64,000 nucleotides of DNA, from positions 425,609 to 489,608 of the forward strand of contig NZ_KE150412.1 of assembly GCF_000411255.1 (NCBI RefSeq), written 5' to 3'. Positions 1 to 8,924 of the stretch are shown here, one piece after another (positions within the stretch are counted from its first letter, which is position 1; each line of letters opens with the position of its first letter). Below the pieces are notes generated by a model that saw only the letters and a program-made list of their open reading frames with translations, was not told where the DNA came from and did not search any database. Both the position numbers and the translations under genes were made by a program. Origin of the DNA: Paenibacillus sp. HGH0039. GTDB taxonomy: Bacteria > Bacillota > Bacilli > Paenibacillales > NBRC-103111.

Positions 1-5
1 TTCAT
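1..5 (-). CDS. start of a gene running off the left edge
   Basis: An ATG on the minus strand begins at base 5. A good ribosome-binding site (AAGGAGG, read on the minus strand) lies at 11-17, six bases upstream. Only the first codon and part of the second are in the window, so the product cannot be named. It lies downstream of a sugar ABC permease pair but is separated from it by a terminator at 86-113. A role in the same sugar pathway is possible but is a guess. Confidence 0.55.
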
Positions 6-85
6 GTTCTCCTCCTTCGGTAAAAACACGGTTATCTCCTGTTAAAAGTTGCATAACCGGTTCGTTCAAACTTTGCATCCAAACC

Positions 86-113
86 AAAAAAAACCGTGCG
101 GCGCACGGTTTTT
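86..113 (-). terminator. rho-independent terminator after the permease pair
   Basis: A perfect hairpin (ACCGTGC, three-base loop, GCACGGT) is extended by A/T pairs on both sides. On the minus strand it ends in a run of T, so it would stop transcripts leaving the permease gene that ends at 182. The flanking A and T runs could let it work in both directions. Confidence 0.85.
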
Positions 114-181
114 AGCGATAAACTCCACAAGGTTTTTTCTGTTTTTTCTATAGATAAGTTAGTTTCCGCCGATTAACCGGC

Positions 182-1054
182 CTATTCTTTCACCGCGCCT
201 ACCACGATGCCGGTTACGAAATAGCGCTGCAAGAAAGGATACACGAGCAAAATGGGCAGGGCGCTGATAAAGATTTGCGACGCCCGGATCGTACGCTGAG
301 ACAGGCTGGCAACGGCTGCCGGGTCCAGCTTCGACATGTCCGCCTGCACGATGATCGTCTGCATAAACGTGGCAAGCGGAAGCTTCTCCGAATCCCGGAT
401 ATAGATGATCCCGTCGAAATACGAATTCCAATGCCCGACCATCATAAACAAGGAGACGGTAGCCACGACGGGCAGAGAAACCGGCAGGTACACGCTCAGG
501 AACGTGCGGAACTGGCCGGCCCCATCGATAAAGGCCGCTTCCTCCAGATCTTTGGGCACCGTGCGGAAGAAGTTCATAAGCAGAATAATGTTAAAGACGC
601 CCACCAGCCCGGGAAGAATAAGGGCCATCAACGTGTTCATTAGTCCGAGCTTCAGGATCAGAATATAGCTTGGAATAAGTCCCCCGCTGAACAGCATCGT
701 CACGACAAAATACCAGAGATACAGATTGCGCGCACGGAATACGTGACTTTCTTTGGACAGCGCGTAGGCGGCAATGGTGTTCACGACCAGGGCCAGCGCC
801 GTCCCGATCACGGTTCTCTGCACGGACACCCACAACGACGACAGGAAATTCGCGTTATCGAATGTTTTGGCGTAGGCTTCGAATGTAAAGCCGATCGGCC
901 AGAAGGTGACCAGTCCCGCATTCGCCGGAGCCGAAGCACTGAGGGACACCATCAGCAGGTGATACAGAGGAAGCAGGCAAAGAATGGCCAGAACCGTTAA
1001 AAACACATTGTTGAACAGACTGAATATCCGGTATGGCAGTGTTTTATGATACAT
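182..1054 (-). CDS. carbohydrate ABC transporter permease, LplC/AraQ-like
   Basis: Inner-membrane permease of a carbohydrate ABC importer (CUT1 class). The 290-residue protein has about six hydrophobic segments and the family's cytoplasmic EAA loop (EEAAFIDGAG, about residue 170), which contacts the ATPase. The C-terminus YPFLQRYFVTGIVVGAVKE is typical of LplC-type permeases, and the length is usual. It lies 15 bases after the partner permease (1070-2020), with which it should form the heterodimeric channel. No ATPase gene is nearby; such systems usually share MsmX. The substrate cannot be read from the sequence. Confidence 0.93.
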   Translation of the reverse strand: MYHKTLPYRIFSLFNNVFLTVLAILCLLPLYHLLMVSLSASAPANAGLVTFWPIGFTFEAYAKTFDNANFLSSLWVSVQRTVIGTALALVVNTIAAYALSKESHVFRARNLYLWYFVVTMLFSGGLIPSYILILKLGLMNTLMALILPGLVGVFNIILLMNFFRTVPKDLEEAAFIDGAGQFRTFLSVYLPVSLPVVATVSLFMMVGHWNSYFDGIIYIRDSEKLPLATFMQTIIVQADMSKLDPAAVASLSQRTIRASQIFISALPILLVYPFLQRYFVTGIVVGAVKE

Positions 1055-1069
1055 GCGCTCACTTCCCTT

Positions 1070-2020
1070 CTAGAAAATTCGGTACCCGGCAAACCGGTAG
1101 GCCAGTCTGTACGAGACCGCGATCAGGATCAGGCTGATAAACGATTTGAACAGACTGACGGCCGTGGCAAAGCTGAACTGCCCGCTGAGAAGACCTTCCC
1201 TGTACACGAACGTGTCGATAATATCGCCCTGCTGGTAAATGAGCGGGCTGTACAGGTTGAACACCTGGTCAAAGTTCGCGTTGAGCACGTTGCCGAGCGC
1301 CAGAGTCGCAATCACGATCGTAATCGGGATGAGCGCGGGAATCGTAATGTAGAACGTCTGCTTCCAGCGTCCGGCCCCGTCTACTTCCGCCGCTTCATAC
1401 AGCGACGGGTTAATGCCGGAGAGCGCCGCCAGGAAGATGATTGTGTTAAAACCGAATTCCTTCCAGACGTCACTGAAAATGATCGTGAACCGGAACCAGC
1501 TGCCGTCTCCCAGGAAGAAAATCGGCTTGATGCCGAACACGGCAACAAGAAATTGGTTGATTAGCCCGGTCTGAGCGAGCATATCGATCAAAATTCCCGA
1601 AAGCGTCACCCAGGACAGAAAGTGCGGCAAATAGACGAGCGTTTGAATTGTTCGTTTCAGCGCCATTTTCCGCACTTCGTTAAGCAGCAAAGCAAAGAAA
1701 AACGGAATGATCAGATTCATGACCATTTTCGAACAAGCGAAGAACAACGTGTTCCACGTAATTTTTAAAAAATAATCGTTTTCCCACATATACCGGAAAT
1801 GCTTCAATCCGACCCAGGGAGAGCCCGAAATCCCCAACGCCGGTTTATAGTCCTGGAAAGCCATGATAATCCCCGACATGGGGATATACGAAAATATAAA
1901 CACGAGAACGGCCGCCGGAAGGACCATCAAATGCAGGATCCATGGCTGCTTGTAGCCTTTTTGTCTGTCTGTGCGCCGGGCTTTCCCGGCATTCACCTGC
2001 TGTACCGTGTTAGCTTCCAT
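1070..2020 (-). CDS. carbohydrate ABC transporter permease, LplB-like
   Basis: Second permease subunit of the CUT1 importer. The protein has about six membrane segments, the EAA-loop motif EAAEVDGAGRWKQ, and the LplB-type C-terminus AYRFAGYRIF. The ATG at 2020 is preferred, giving 316 residues, because a GGGAGAG site precedes it. A TTG at 2038 would add six residues. It is transcribed divergently from the kinase gene at 2164. The binding lipoprotein that should deliver substrate is encoded at 5702-7363 on the other strand. Confidence 0.92.
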   Translation of the reverse strand: MEANTVQQVNAGKARRTDRQKGYKQPWILHLMVLPAAVLVFIFSYIPMSGIIMAFQDYKPALGISGSPWVGLKHFRYMWENDYFLKITWNTLFFACSKMVMNLIIPFFFALLLNEVRKMALKRTIQTLVYLPHFLSWVTLSGILIDMLAQTGLINQFLVAVFGIKPIFFLGDGSWFRFTIIFSDVWKEFGFNTIIFLAALSGINPSLYEAAEVDGAGRWKQTFYITIPALIPITIVIATLALGNVLNANFDQVFNLYSPLIYQQGDIIDTFVYREGLLSGQFSFATAVSLFKSFISLILIAVSYRLAYRFAGYRIF

Positions 2021-2046
2021 CGCTCTCTCCCGCCCCAAAAATTATT

Positions 2047-2075
2047 TTGTGTGTTCGATGAATCTCTGCTATAAA
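2047..2075 (+). promoter_or_regulatory. candidate sigma-A promoter for the kinase-regulator genes
   Basis: TTGTGT at 2047-2052 and TATAAA at 2070-2075 are separated by 17 bases, in the short region between the divergent permease and kinase genes. This fits a vegetative promoter reading into the kinase gene. It was found by eye only. Confidence 0.4.
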
Positions 2076-2163
2076 TAGTAGCAAGCATTTTGGAAAGCTG
2101 ACTATAGTACAATGTTAGGCTTCCATAGGGATTTATTAGGGGCAGGGTCTGGAGGAGATCGGA

Positions 2164-4002
2164 ATGGGTTTCGGATTAGCGGGAATAGTTACGAAAGTCC
2201 GGGGAAAAGCGCGGTACAGATACAGTCTGTTTGCCAAAATGAACACCCTGATCATCGTTCTTTTTATCCCGATTATTCTTGTGTATACGTATTCAAACGA
2301 CGTGACTTTCAATGTCGTCAGCACAGAGCTGCAGAAGTCCAGCACCAAACAGCTTACGTTTTTGTCGGGTCAGATCGATTCGCGCATCAGTCAGATGATG
2401 GATTTCAGCCTGGTCTTCGCGAAAGATCCGAATGTCAGTAAATTCAACGGATTGAATATATGGGAAGACCGCTACGACCGGATGCAGACGCGGTATGTCA
2501 TTCAGGAGAAAATGGCGCTCCAGTCCCGGGTGACCGACATTTGGCCGGCCCGGTACGCGGTCTACTCCCAGCAGAACAAAGACGTCATCTCCAATTACAA
2601 ATCGCCGGCCTTCGACGAGGACTATTTACAGAATAACAGGAGCGGGAAATGGACCTACGGGGACGGAAGCGGCAAAGCTCCGGGAGGGCTGGACGCTTTT
2701 TACTGGTTCTATAATGACTCTCTGGCCCAGCCCGGCATGTTGACGGGCAGCAGTCTCGTCATCGAAGCGAGCTTTAGCTATGAGAATATCCAGAATATGC
2801 TGGATACCTACAAAGCGGGCGGACAAGGCGATCCGTTTTTTTACCACAAAGGGGATACGCCGATCTTGAACCGCAGTGCGGATAAGCGCCTGTCGGAACA
2901 ATTGATAAGCTACCTGGACGAGCACTCCCCCGACAATACGACGCAGTATGTCATCAAGCTGGACGGCAAAAATTATCTGGTCAGCTCCGTAAAATCGACC
3001 TACCTGGATTGGCATCTGGTTGATGTGGTTCCGCTCGATCAGATCCTGGGACCCATTTCGTTCAGCCGGGATCTGTTCTACTTCTCGATGTTCCTGCTGT
3101 TCGTTGTCGGCATTTCGGCCTCGATTCTGCTGTACCGGAACGTCCAGAAGCCGATTCTCAAGCTGATCAACGGACTGCGTCGTGTTCAGCGCGGAGACTA
3201 TTCCGTCCGTCTGCATACCCGGGACCACAACGAATTTTCGTTCCTGTTCTACCGGTTTAACGATATGTCCCGCCAGATCCAGGACCTGATCGAGAACGTG
3301 TTCAACGAGAAAATTCGTGCCCGGGAAGCGACGCTCAAACAGCTTCAGGCTCAAATTAATCCTCATTTCCTGTATAACTGCCTGGGCTACATCATTAACA
3401 TGGCCCAGATGAAGGATGAGGAAGCCGTCGTCGCGATGGCTTATAATTTGAGCGCCTATTACCGCTATACCACAAGGATGGAACGGGAGACGGCCTCTCT
3501 CGAAGAAGAGATCAAGCTGCTTGTCAACTATCTCGATATCCAGAAGCTCCGGAACGGCCGGATCGACTACCGGATCGACATTCCCGAAGAAATGCGCAGC
3601 CAGTCCGTTCCGCGCCTGATACTCCAGCCGATTGTGGAAAACTCCGTCATTCACGGAGTCGGCAAATCCTATACCTCCGGCGAAATCCGGATCACCGGCG
3701 AGATATCGGACGGCTTCTGCAGAATCTATGTCGATGACGACGGACCGGGATTGAATGCCGAGCAGGAGTCGGCGCTGAACCGGAAAATGCGGGAGCCGCT
3801 GCAGGAAGAAATGGGCTGCGGCTTGTGGAACACGAATCAGCGCATCATGCACCAATTCGGCAGCCGGTCTTATCTGGCTTTCGTCAAATCGCCGCTTGGC
3901 GGACTCCGGACCGAAATCGTCTGGGAGATGCCACCTGCCGCACATACATCCGACTATTCGAGACCTCAAGGAGACCTTAGACATGCAAATGATCATCGTT
4001 GA
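2164..4002 (+). CDS. YesM-type sensor histidine kinase
   Basis: Membrane sensor kinase, 612 residues. Segments in order: a transmembrane helix near residues 22-44; a large extracytoplasmic sensor region (about 45-300); a second helix near 305-325; HAMP; a His_kinase domain with phospho-acceptor His401 in the motif QINPHFLYN; and a C-terminal HATPase domain (VENSVIHG, DDDGPGLN). This is the family that pairs with AraC-type response regulators near sugar transporters. A GGAGGAG site supports the start. The 3' end overlaps the regulator start at 3983 by 20 bases, suggesting translational coupling. It presumably senses the sugar imported by the adjacent transporter. Confidence 0.93.
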   Translation: MGFGLAGIVTKVRGKARYRYSLFAKMNTLIIVLFIPIILVYTYSNDVTFNVVSTELQKSSTKQLTFLSGQIDSRISQMMDFSLVFAKDPNVSKFNGLNIWEDRYDRMQTRYVIQEKMALQSRVTDIWPARYAVYSQQNKDVISNYKSPAFDEDYLQNNRSGKWTYGDGSGKAPGGLDAFYWFYNDSLAQPGMLTGSSLVIEASFSYENIQNMLDTYKAGGQGDPFFYHKGDTPILNRSADKRLSEQLISYLDEHSPDNTTQYVIKLDGKNYLVSSVKSTYLDWHLVDVVPLDQILGPISFSRDLFYFSMFLLFVVGISASILLYRNVQKPILKLINGLRRVQRGDYSVRLHTRDHNEFSFLFYRFNDMSRQIQDLIENVFNEKIRAREATLKQLQAQINPHFLYNCLGYIINMAQMKDEEAVVAMAYNLSAYYRYTTRMERETASLEEEIKLLVNYLDIQKLRNGRIDYRIDIPEEMRSQSVPRLILQPIVENSVIHGVGKSYTSGEIRITGEISDGFCRIYVDDDGPGLNAEQESALNRKMREPLQEEMGCGLWNTNQRIMHQFGSRSYLAFVKSPLGGLRTEIVWEMPPAAHTSDYSRPQGDLRHANDHR

Positions 4003-5602
4003 CGATGAAGCCCACTGGGTAGACAACCTGTCGCTGCACAAGCCGTGGCACGAACTCGGAATCGAACAGGTGCACCGGGCTTACTCCGCCTTCGAGGCGC
4101 TGCAAATCATCGATACCCATCCCATCGATATCATGATCTCGGACGTTCAGATGCCCGAAATGACCGGTATCGAGCTGATCGAACGAATAAGAATCCGCGA
4201 CAAGAAGATGAAGTGCATCATCCTGTCCGGACATTCGGAATTCGAATACGCCAAAAAAGCGCTCCGGCACAACGCCGTCGATTATCTGCTTAAGCCGCCG
4301 ACCGACCAGGAGCTGTTCGACGCCGTCAAAACCGCGATGGATCAGCTCAACGCGGAATGGGAGCTGATCAGCTCGCTGGAGCGCACCCGGCATACGCTGC
4401 GCGAGAATTTGCCTATTCTGCGCGGACAGCTTCTGCTCGATGCCCTGCAAGGCCGCCGGCTGTCCACGGACGAATGGCACCGGAAGCTCAGTGACTACGG
4501 GCTGCCGTTCGATTTCGAGAACAGCGCGTTAATGCTCGTCAGGCTCGAAGAAGAATTCGGCCGGTACAAGAACAACGGACAGCCCTTGATCGAATATGCA
4601 ATCATGAATATGGCCGAGGAGATCATGGGCGAATTCATGGAAGTGTGGGGCGTCAAGGAGGAGCATGGCTATCTGGTGTTTCTCCTGCAGCTCAAAGAAT
4701 CCGCTGGCGGCGCCGGACAAGAAACCCTCCTGGAGAAGCTTTCCCAGCAGCTCCAGCACAAAGTGAAGCAGTTCCTGAAAGGCTCCCTCTCCATCGTCAT
4801 CACGGAATGGTTCGCCTTTCCGGAGCAGCTGCCCGACCGTTTCCGGCAGGCTTCCTCCTATTTCCGGGAAATCGTCGGCGACGAACGGGATTTCGTTGTA
4901 CGCGTCAACGAAGTCAACCACACTCCGGCGCAGGGGCCGCTGAACGCGCTGTACGTTCCCCCCTCCCTCATTAATCTCCTTGAGGCGGGGCACTGGGATG
5001 CGGCGGAAGCCAAGCTGGCGGCCGTTTGTACGGAGCTGGAGGAGAAATGGCCGGAATCCTGGGAGCACTGTATGGAAGCCGGATTCCTCATCACCTCTTC
5101 CTTCAGCAATCTCGCCCACCGCAGCGGCTATACGCTTACGAAGCTGCTCGGGACAGAAGATATGGGAGCGCTGCAAAGCGGAGAGGCTTTTGTCACCATC
5201 AAAAAACTCGGAAAATGGTCGCTGAGCGTGCTTAACAAGCTCAAAGAAGTCAGCTCCAGCAGCGTCAAGGACAGCCGCTCCCAATACGTGAAGAAGATAC
5301 AGGAGTATGCGGACAAACATTTGCACGAAGACGTCTCCCTGCGGGCTTTGGCGGACCATATCAATTTGCATCCGACCCATTTGTCCAAAATATACAAGAT
5401 CGAGACGGGCGAAGGCATCAGCGATTATATAGCCCGGCTTCGTATGGAACGCGCCTGCCATCTGCTCAAGGCCACCGGCAAGAAAGTGTATGAAATCAGC
5501 ATGGAAATCGGCTACATGGACCCGGCCTATTTTATCAAAGTGTTCAAGCGCCATTTCGGGGTTACCCCCCAGGAATACCGGGACGGGGCTTTATTACCAT
5601 GA
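3983..5602 (+). CDS. YesN-type response regulator with AraC DNA-binding domain
   Basis: Cytoplasmic response regulator, 539 residues. The N-terminal receiver has the phosphorylated Asp54 (MISDVQMPEM) and the conserved Lys in DYLLKPPTD. A long middle region follows, and the C-terminus (about 440-535) is a double helix-turn-helix AraC domain ending HFGVTPQEYR. The ATG at 3983 is chosen over upstream in-frame codons because AAGGAG lies nine bases before it and the receiver fold begins there (MQMIIVDDEA). It probably activates the binding-protein gene at 5702 and the divergent permeases. Confidence 0.93.
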   Translation: MQMIIVDDEAHWVDNLSLHKPWHELGIEQVHRAYSAFEALQIIDTHPIDIMISDVQMPEMTGIELIERIRIRDKKMKCIILSGHSEFEYAKKALRHNAVDYLLKPPTDQELFDAVKTAMDQLNAEWELISSLERTRHTLRENLPILRGQLLLDALQGRRLSTDEWHRKLSDYGLPFDFENSALMLVRLEEEFGRYKNNGQPLIEYAIMNMAEEIMGEFMEVWGVKEEHGYLVFLLQLKESAGGAGQETLLEKLSQQLQHKVKQFLKGSLSIVITEWFAFPEQLPDRFRQASSYFREIVGDERDFVVRVNEVNHTPAQGPLNALYVPPSLINLLEAGHWDAAEAKLAAVCTELEEKWPESWEHCMEAGFLITSSFSNLAHRSGYTLTKLLGTEDMGALQSGEAFVTIKKLGKWSLSVLNKLKEVSSSSVKDSRSQYVKKIQEYADKHLHEDVSLRALADHINLHPTHLSKIYKIETGEGISDYIARLRMERACHLLKATGKKVYEISMEIGYMDPAYFIKVFKRHFGVTPQEYRDGALLP

Positions 5603-5701
5603 CAGATTCCTATCGATACTAACAAACTCATATAGATGCTTTCCCCGGAAAGTTGATACAGTAACACATGTAAGGATCACACAAGTAGGGGGAAATGAAG
5701 A

Positions 5702-7363
5702 ATGGTCAAGTTCAGGAAATTGGGATCGGTTCTCATCACGGCGGGACTTGTCACGCTTACGGCCTGCGGCGGAGCATCCAATGACACATCGAAAGGCAGT
5801 TCTGCTTCCTCCGGAGCCGAAGCCGCCTTCTCCAAAGGAAAATATGATCCGCCGATTGAAATCAGCTCGGTGCTGATGCCCAAAAAGTACGTTCAGGGCG
5901 ACACCAAGGAGAACAACGTCCACGACCGCTGGATGCTGGAAACGTTAGGCATTAAACATAAGGATACCTGGTATCCGGCCAATGATGACCAATATAAACA
6001 AAAGCTGCAGCTTGCGATCGCTTCGGGTGAAAAACTGCCCGATTTCGTATCCGTGCCGACCAATCCGGTCCTGACCAATCAGCTCATCGATTCCGGCCAG
6101 TTCATGCCGATTGACGAGCTTTTCGACAAGTACGCCAACAAAATTTTAAAAGATCATTCCTCAGCGCATCCGGAATTGTGGTACCCGTTCACGAGAGACG
6201 GCAAGAAATACAACATGCCGATTCTCGAGTATACCGACAATGACGACACGCTGCTGTGGCTGCGCGAAGACTGGATGGAAAAGCTGAACCTTCAGGCGCC
6301 TAAGACGATTGCCGATCTGGAAAATATCATGGACAAATTCAAAAACCAAAACCCGGACGGTCTCGCTCCGAAAGACGTTTTTCCGCTTGCGATATCGCTG
6401 AAAAACAATACGAACACCTGGATGGGTTCGCTTGACTGGCTGTTCGGCGCTTACGGGACGATCCAGGAGCAGTGGAACAAGGACTCTTCCGGCAGCCTGG
6501 AATACGGCTCCACCAACCCCGGCGCCAAAGAAGCCCTCGCCAAGCTGAAAGAATGGATGGACAAAGGCTACATCCATACGGATTCCGCTTTATGGGACGA
6601 AGCCAAATCGGCGGAAAGCTGGACCAAGGGTACCGCAGGCATTCTGCCCGGAGCCAACTGGGTACCGGACTGGCCCGCACCGGATCTGCTCAAAAACGTA
6701 AAGGGCGCGAAATATAAAGCCTATCCGATCCCTGCCGGACCTAACGGCCAAATCGGGACGAAATGGCAAAATTCCGGCGTTAACGCCAGTATCATGATCA
6801 ACAAAGACGCCAAACATCCGGAAGCGATCTTCCTGTATTACAACTATCTGCTCGACAACTTAGCTAATCCGGCAGCCGGAAGCAACTATGAATACGGCTT
6901 TGCAAAAGGCTATGACTGGGATCTCATCGACGGGAAACCGACCAGCGACAAAGAGAAAATCAAAGATTTCTCGAATGAGTTCCCGTTCTTGACCGGTCCT
7001 GCCCGAATTCCCGATCTGTATATGAAAACGCTCGTGAAGCTCGCCGACGGTAAAACACCGGAGACCCCTTACGAGAAGCAGATGGCCGAATTCCGCAAAC
7101 CGGAAAACTGGGCGGCGGCCAAAGTCGTCATGTCCCAGCGGGACATCCGCAAGCAGAACTATTTTACAGGTGCGGCTACGCCGACGATGGTGTCCAAGTG
7201 GAATCTTCTCCGTCAATCGGAAATGGAAACGTTCAACAAAATTATTTACGGCAAACTGCCCATCACGGCTTTTGACGAATTTGTCGCCAACTGGAAAGCA
7301 AACGGCGGCGAGCAAATTACGAAAGAAGTCAACGACTGGTATAAGTCGGTCTCGTCCAAGTAG
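5702..7363 (+). CDS. extracellular solute-binding lipoprotein of a sugar ABC importer
   Basis: Membrane-anchored substrate-binding protein, 553 residues. The signal peptide ends in the lipobox LTAC at about residue 21, whose Cys would be lipidated. The body resembles LplA/YtcQ-type family 1 binding proteins, with motifs such as WLREDWMEKLNL and a C-terminus rich in WKANGGEQITKEVNDWY. Length is usual for this branch. It follows the kinase-regulator pair after about 100 bases, so it may have its own regulated promoter. A strong terminator follows. Confidence 0.92.
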   Translation: MVKFRKLGSVLITAGLVTLTACGGASNDTSKGSSASSGAEAAFSKGKYDPPIEISSVLMPKKYVQGDTKENNVHDRWMLETLGIKHKDTWYPANDDQYKQKLQLAIASGEKLPDFVSVPTNPVLTNQLIDSGQFMPIDELFDKYANKILKDHSSAHPELWYPFTRDGKKYNMPILEYTDNDDTLLWLREDWMEKLNLQAPKTIADLENIMDKFKNQNPDGLAPKDVFPLAISLKNNTNTWMGSLDWLFGAYGTIQEQWNKDSSGSLEYGSTNPGAKEALAKLKEWMDKGYIHTDSALWDEAKSAESWTKGTAGILPGANWVPDWPAPDLLKNVKGAKYKAYPIPAGPNGQIGTKWQNSGVNASIMINKDAKHPEAIFLYYNYLLDNLANPAAGSNYEYGFAKGYDWDLIDGKPTSDKEKIKDFSNEFPFLTGPARIPDLYMKTLVKLADGKTPETPYEKQMAEFRKPENWAAAKVVMSQRDIRKQNYFTGAATPTMVSKWNLLRQSEMETFNKIIYGKLPITAFDEFVANWKANGGEQITKEVNDWYKSVSSK

Positions 7364-7382
7364 CGGTTTCACCGAAAAAAAG

Positions 7383-7420
7383 CCCGGCAGCGGATCTCAA
7401 CGATCTGCTGCCGGGTTTTT
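7383..7420 (+). terminator. rho-independent terminator after the binding protein
   Basis: Hairpin CCCGGCAGC ... GCTGCCGGG, with an inner GATC pairing, followed by five T on the plus strand. It begins about 20 bases after the stop codon of the gene ending at 7363. Confidence 0.9.
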
Positions 7421-7514
7421 GGTTTGGTTTGTTTTATTTGTGCATTAGGAATTAGAAAAGCCGTTAAACACATATATCCATATAAGGTTTACTATTCCAT
7501 TTTGGGAGGTCAAA

Positions 7515-7991
7515 ATGCCTAGTACTTTTCAGGATATGAAGAACAGCGTTGAAACAGGATGGGACATTGTAATTTGGTCCGAATCCTATGGTCCCGGAGA
7601 TTTTGCTGTATTAGCCGCTTGCGTGTATTTAGGCTGCGCCCAGGCTTATCTTGGTCAGCGTTTAGAGGATCTTGTTAAAAAAGTCGGGGCCGACGCAGTT
7701 AAACAAGCCTTGAGCAATAAAGGGAAAATATTCGGAGCGGGAGAATTTGAAGTTTCGGCTGGAGATGCCTATTGGAGCACCTATATTAAAGTGTGGAATC
7801 CTTTTAAAAGAAGACATGAAAAAATAACGATGGACCGATACATCCGTTTGTATGTCAGAATGAGAAGAAAACATCGGGAAGGATTTGCTGCATTTACACC
7901 CAGTCCCGAATATCAGGAATATACTCATCTTCCGGACTATTCCGGCGGGCCGGTTTATCCGATTGGCTACGATGGAAGATTACAGCTATGA
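7515..7991 (+). CDS. hypothetical protein, unrecognised family
   Basis: A 158-residue soluble-looking protein that I do not recognise. GGGAGGT precedes the ATG by a proper distance and a hairpin with a T run follows the stop, so it looks like a real single-gene unit. The N-terminal half is mildly acidic (ETGWDIVIWSESYGPGDF), the middle is basic (WNPFKRRHEKI, RMRRKHREG) and the end is rich in Pro, Tyr and Gly. There is no signal peptide or clear membrane helix. Its sequence is more AT-rich than the neighbours, which may indicate recent acquisition. Confidence 0.7.
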   Translation: MPSTFQDMKNSVETGWDIVIWSESYGPGDFAVLAACVYLGCAQAYLGQRLEDLVKKVGADAVKQALSNKGKIFGAGEFEVSAGDAYWSTYIKVWNPFKRRHEKITMDRYIRLYVRMRRKHREGFAAFTPSPEYQEYTHLPDYSGGPVYPIGYDGRLQL

Positions 7992-8000
7992 CTACTTTTC

Positions 8001-8043
8001 AAAGCGGAAGTCCGGAACTTACCTCCGAACTCCCGCTTTTTTT
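8001..8043 (+). terminator. hairpin terminator between convergent genes
   Basis: A 16-base stem with two mismatches (AAAGCGG ... CCGCTTT) is followed by a run of T on the plus strand. It sits between the convergent genes ending at 7991 and 8065. On the minus strand the two mismatches become G-U pairs, so it may also serve that side. Confidence 0.75.
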
Positions 8044-8064
8044 GCTGTGCTTCTAATACCGTCC

Positions 8065-8601
8065 TTACCGGTCCGTTCCGCATTCCCTCCTATATTGTCT
8101 CAGTCCCCCTGCCTGCCCTCTTCGGCTAGAAACGTTATCCACGTGACGGGTGTATTTCTCGTACCACGCTTCCCATTCCTTCTTCTGGGAGGGCATTTTC
8201 TCTCCGTCCAGCAGGAGCCGGACCACCTCCAGGCATACGTGCCAGCCTGCGAGGTCTTTCGGAGTATGCGCGGTTATGGCTTGCAGCTTCTCGGTCATTA
8301 CCAATCGGCATCCTTCCGATTCAGGATACAGTTCAAAGCGGACCCGGTCCTCTCCCCACGTATATTCGAGTATGGAAGGAGGGTGCAGCTCCAGGATGTC
8401 CAGTTTTTCGAAGCTGCCGTCCGGCATGTTGAATCGGATAAATCCGCCTTCACGCAGTTCCCCGACTTCCAGCTCGGAAAACCACAGAGCCAGCTTGTCA
8501 TTCTCCGTGAGCATGGACCAAACCGCCTCAGCGGAATGCCTGAAACAACGGTCAAAACGTGCGACGTATCCGTCCGGGGCTTTCTCAAGAATCGCCAGCA
8601 T
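8065..8601 (-). CDS. SRPBCC / AHSA1-domain protein
   Basis: A 178-residue protein of the START-like SRPBCC superfamily (activator of Hsp90 ATPase homology 1 type), a helix-grip fold with a hydrophobic pocket. Typical features are the early FRHSAEAVWSMLTENDKLALWF segment and the later GWHVCLEVVRLLLDG helix. The ATG at 8601 is chosen because AGGAGGAG lies seven bases upstream; an in-frame codon nine residues earlier lacks a site. The ligand and role are unknown. It is a stand-alone gene. Confidence 0.82.
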   Translation of the reverse strand: MLAILEKAPDGYVARFDRCFRHSAEAVWSMLTENDKLALWFSELEVGELREGGFIRFNMPDGSFEKLDILELHPPSILEYTWGEDRVRFELYPESEGCRLVMTEKLQAITAHTPKDLAGWHVCLEVVRLLLDGEKMPSQKKEWEAWYEKYTRHVDNVSSRRGQAGGLRQYRRECGTDR

Positions 8602-8924
8602 GATAATCTCCTCCTGGTTACTCCGCAATTTCAGATCATTTCGATGGCAGCCGTCTGACTGGCTGTTCTTCTGTTAGTGTATCAGCCGGAGATGTAAAAA
8701 CAAAATGGTTAAGTATTTTCGAACAATATCTTCTTTTCAAAGAAATTTAATAAAGGATTATACCATCCAGTCATCAATCTACCAGATATAGTAATTAGAA
8801 TCATCTATTGGAATCCTCAAAAAGATACTAGTATATGGGTGTATTAGTATTAAGTTGTAATAGAGTAAGCGCTTGGCCGATTACAACTAACGCTCCAAAA
8901 AAAATAACGAAAGAAGGTCATTTG
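8602..8924. other. AT-rich intergenic region
   Basis: This region separates the divergent genes at 8601 and 8925 and is distinctly AT-rich compared with its surroundings. It holds a short palindrome, ATACTAGTAT near 8826-8835, followed by a similar half near TAGTAT, and the core AGCGCT at about 8869-8874. No gene is supported, because upstream in-frame codons for the 8925 gene lack a ribosome-binding site. It probably holds two promoters, which I could not place securely. Confidence 0.4.

Noticed and set aside
2626-4041. Minus-strand open frame of 471 codons
   Set aside because: It lies fully opposite the well-supported sensor kinase gene and has no domain content or start signal.
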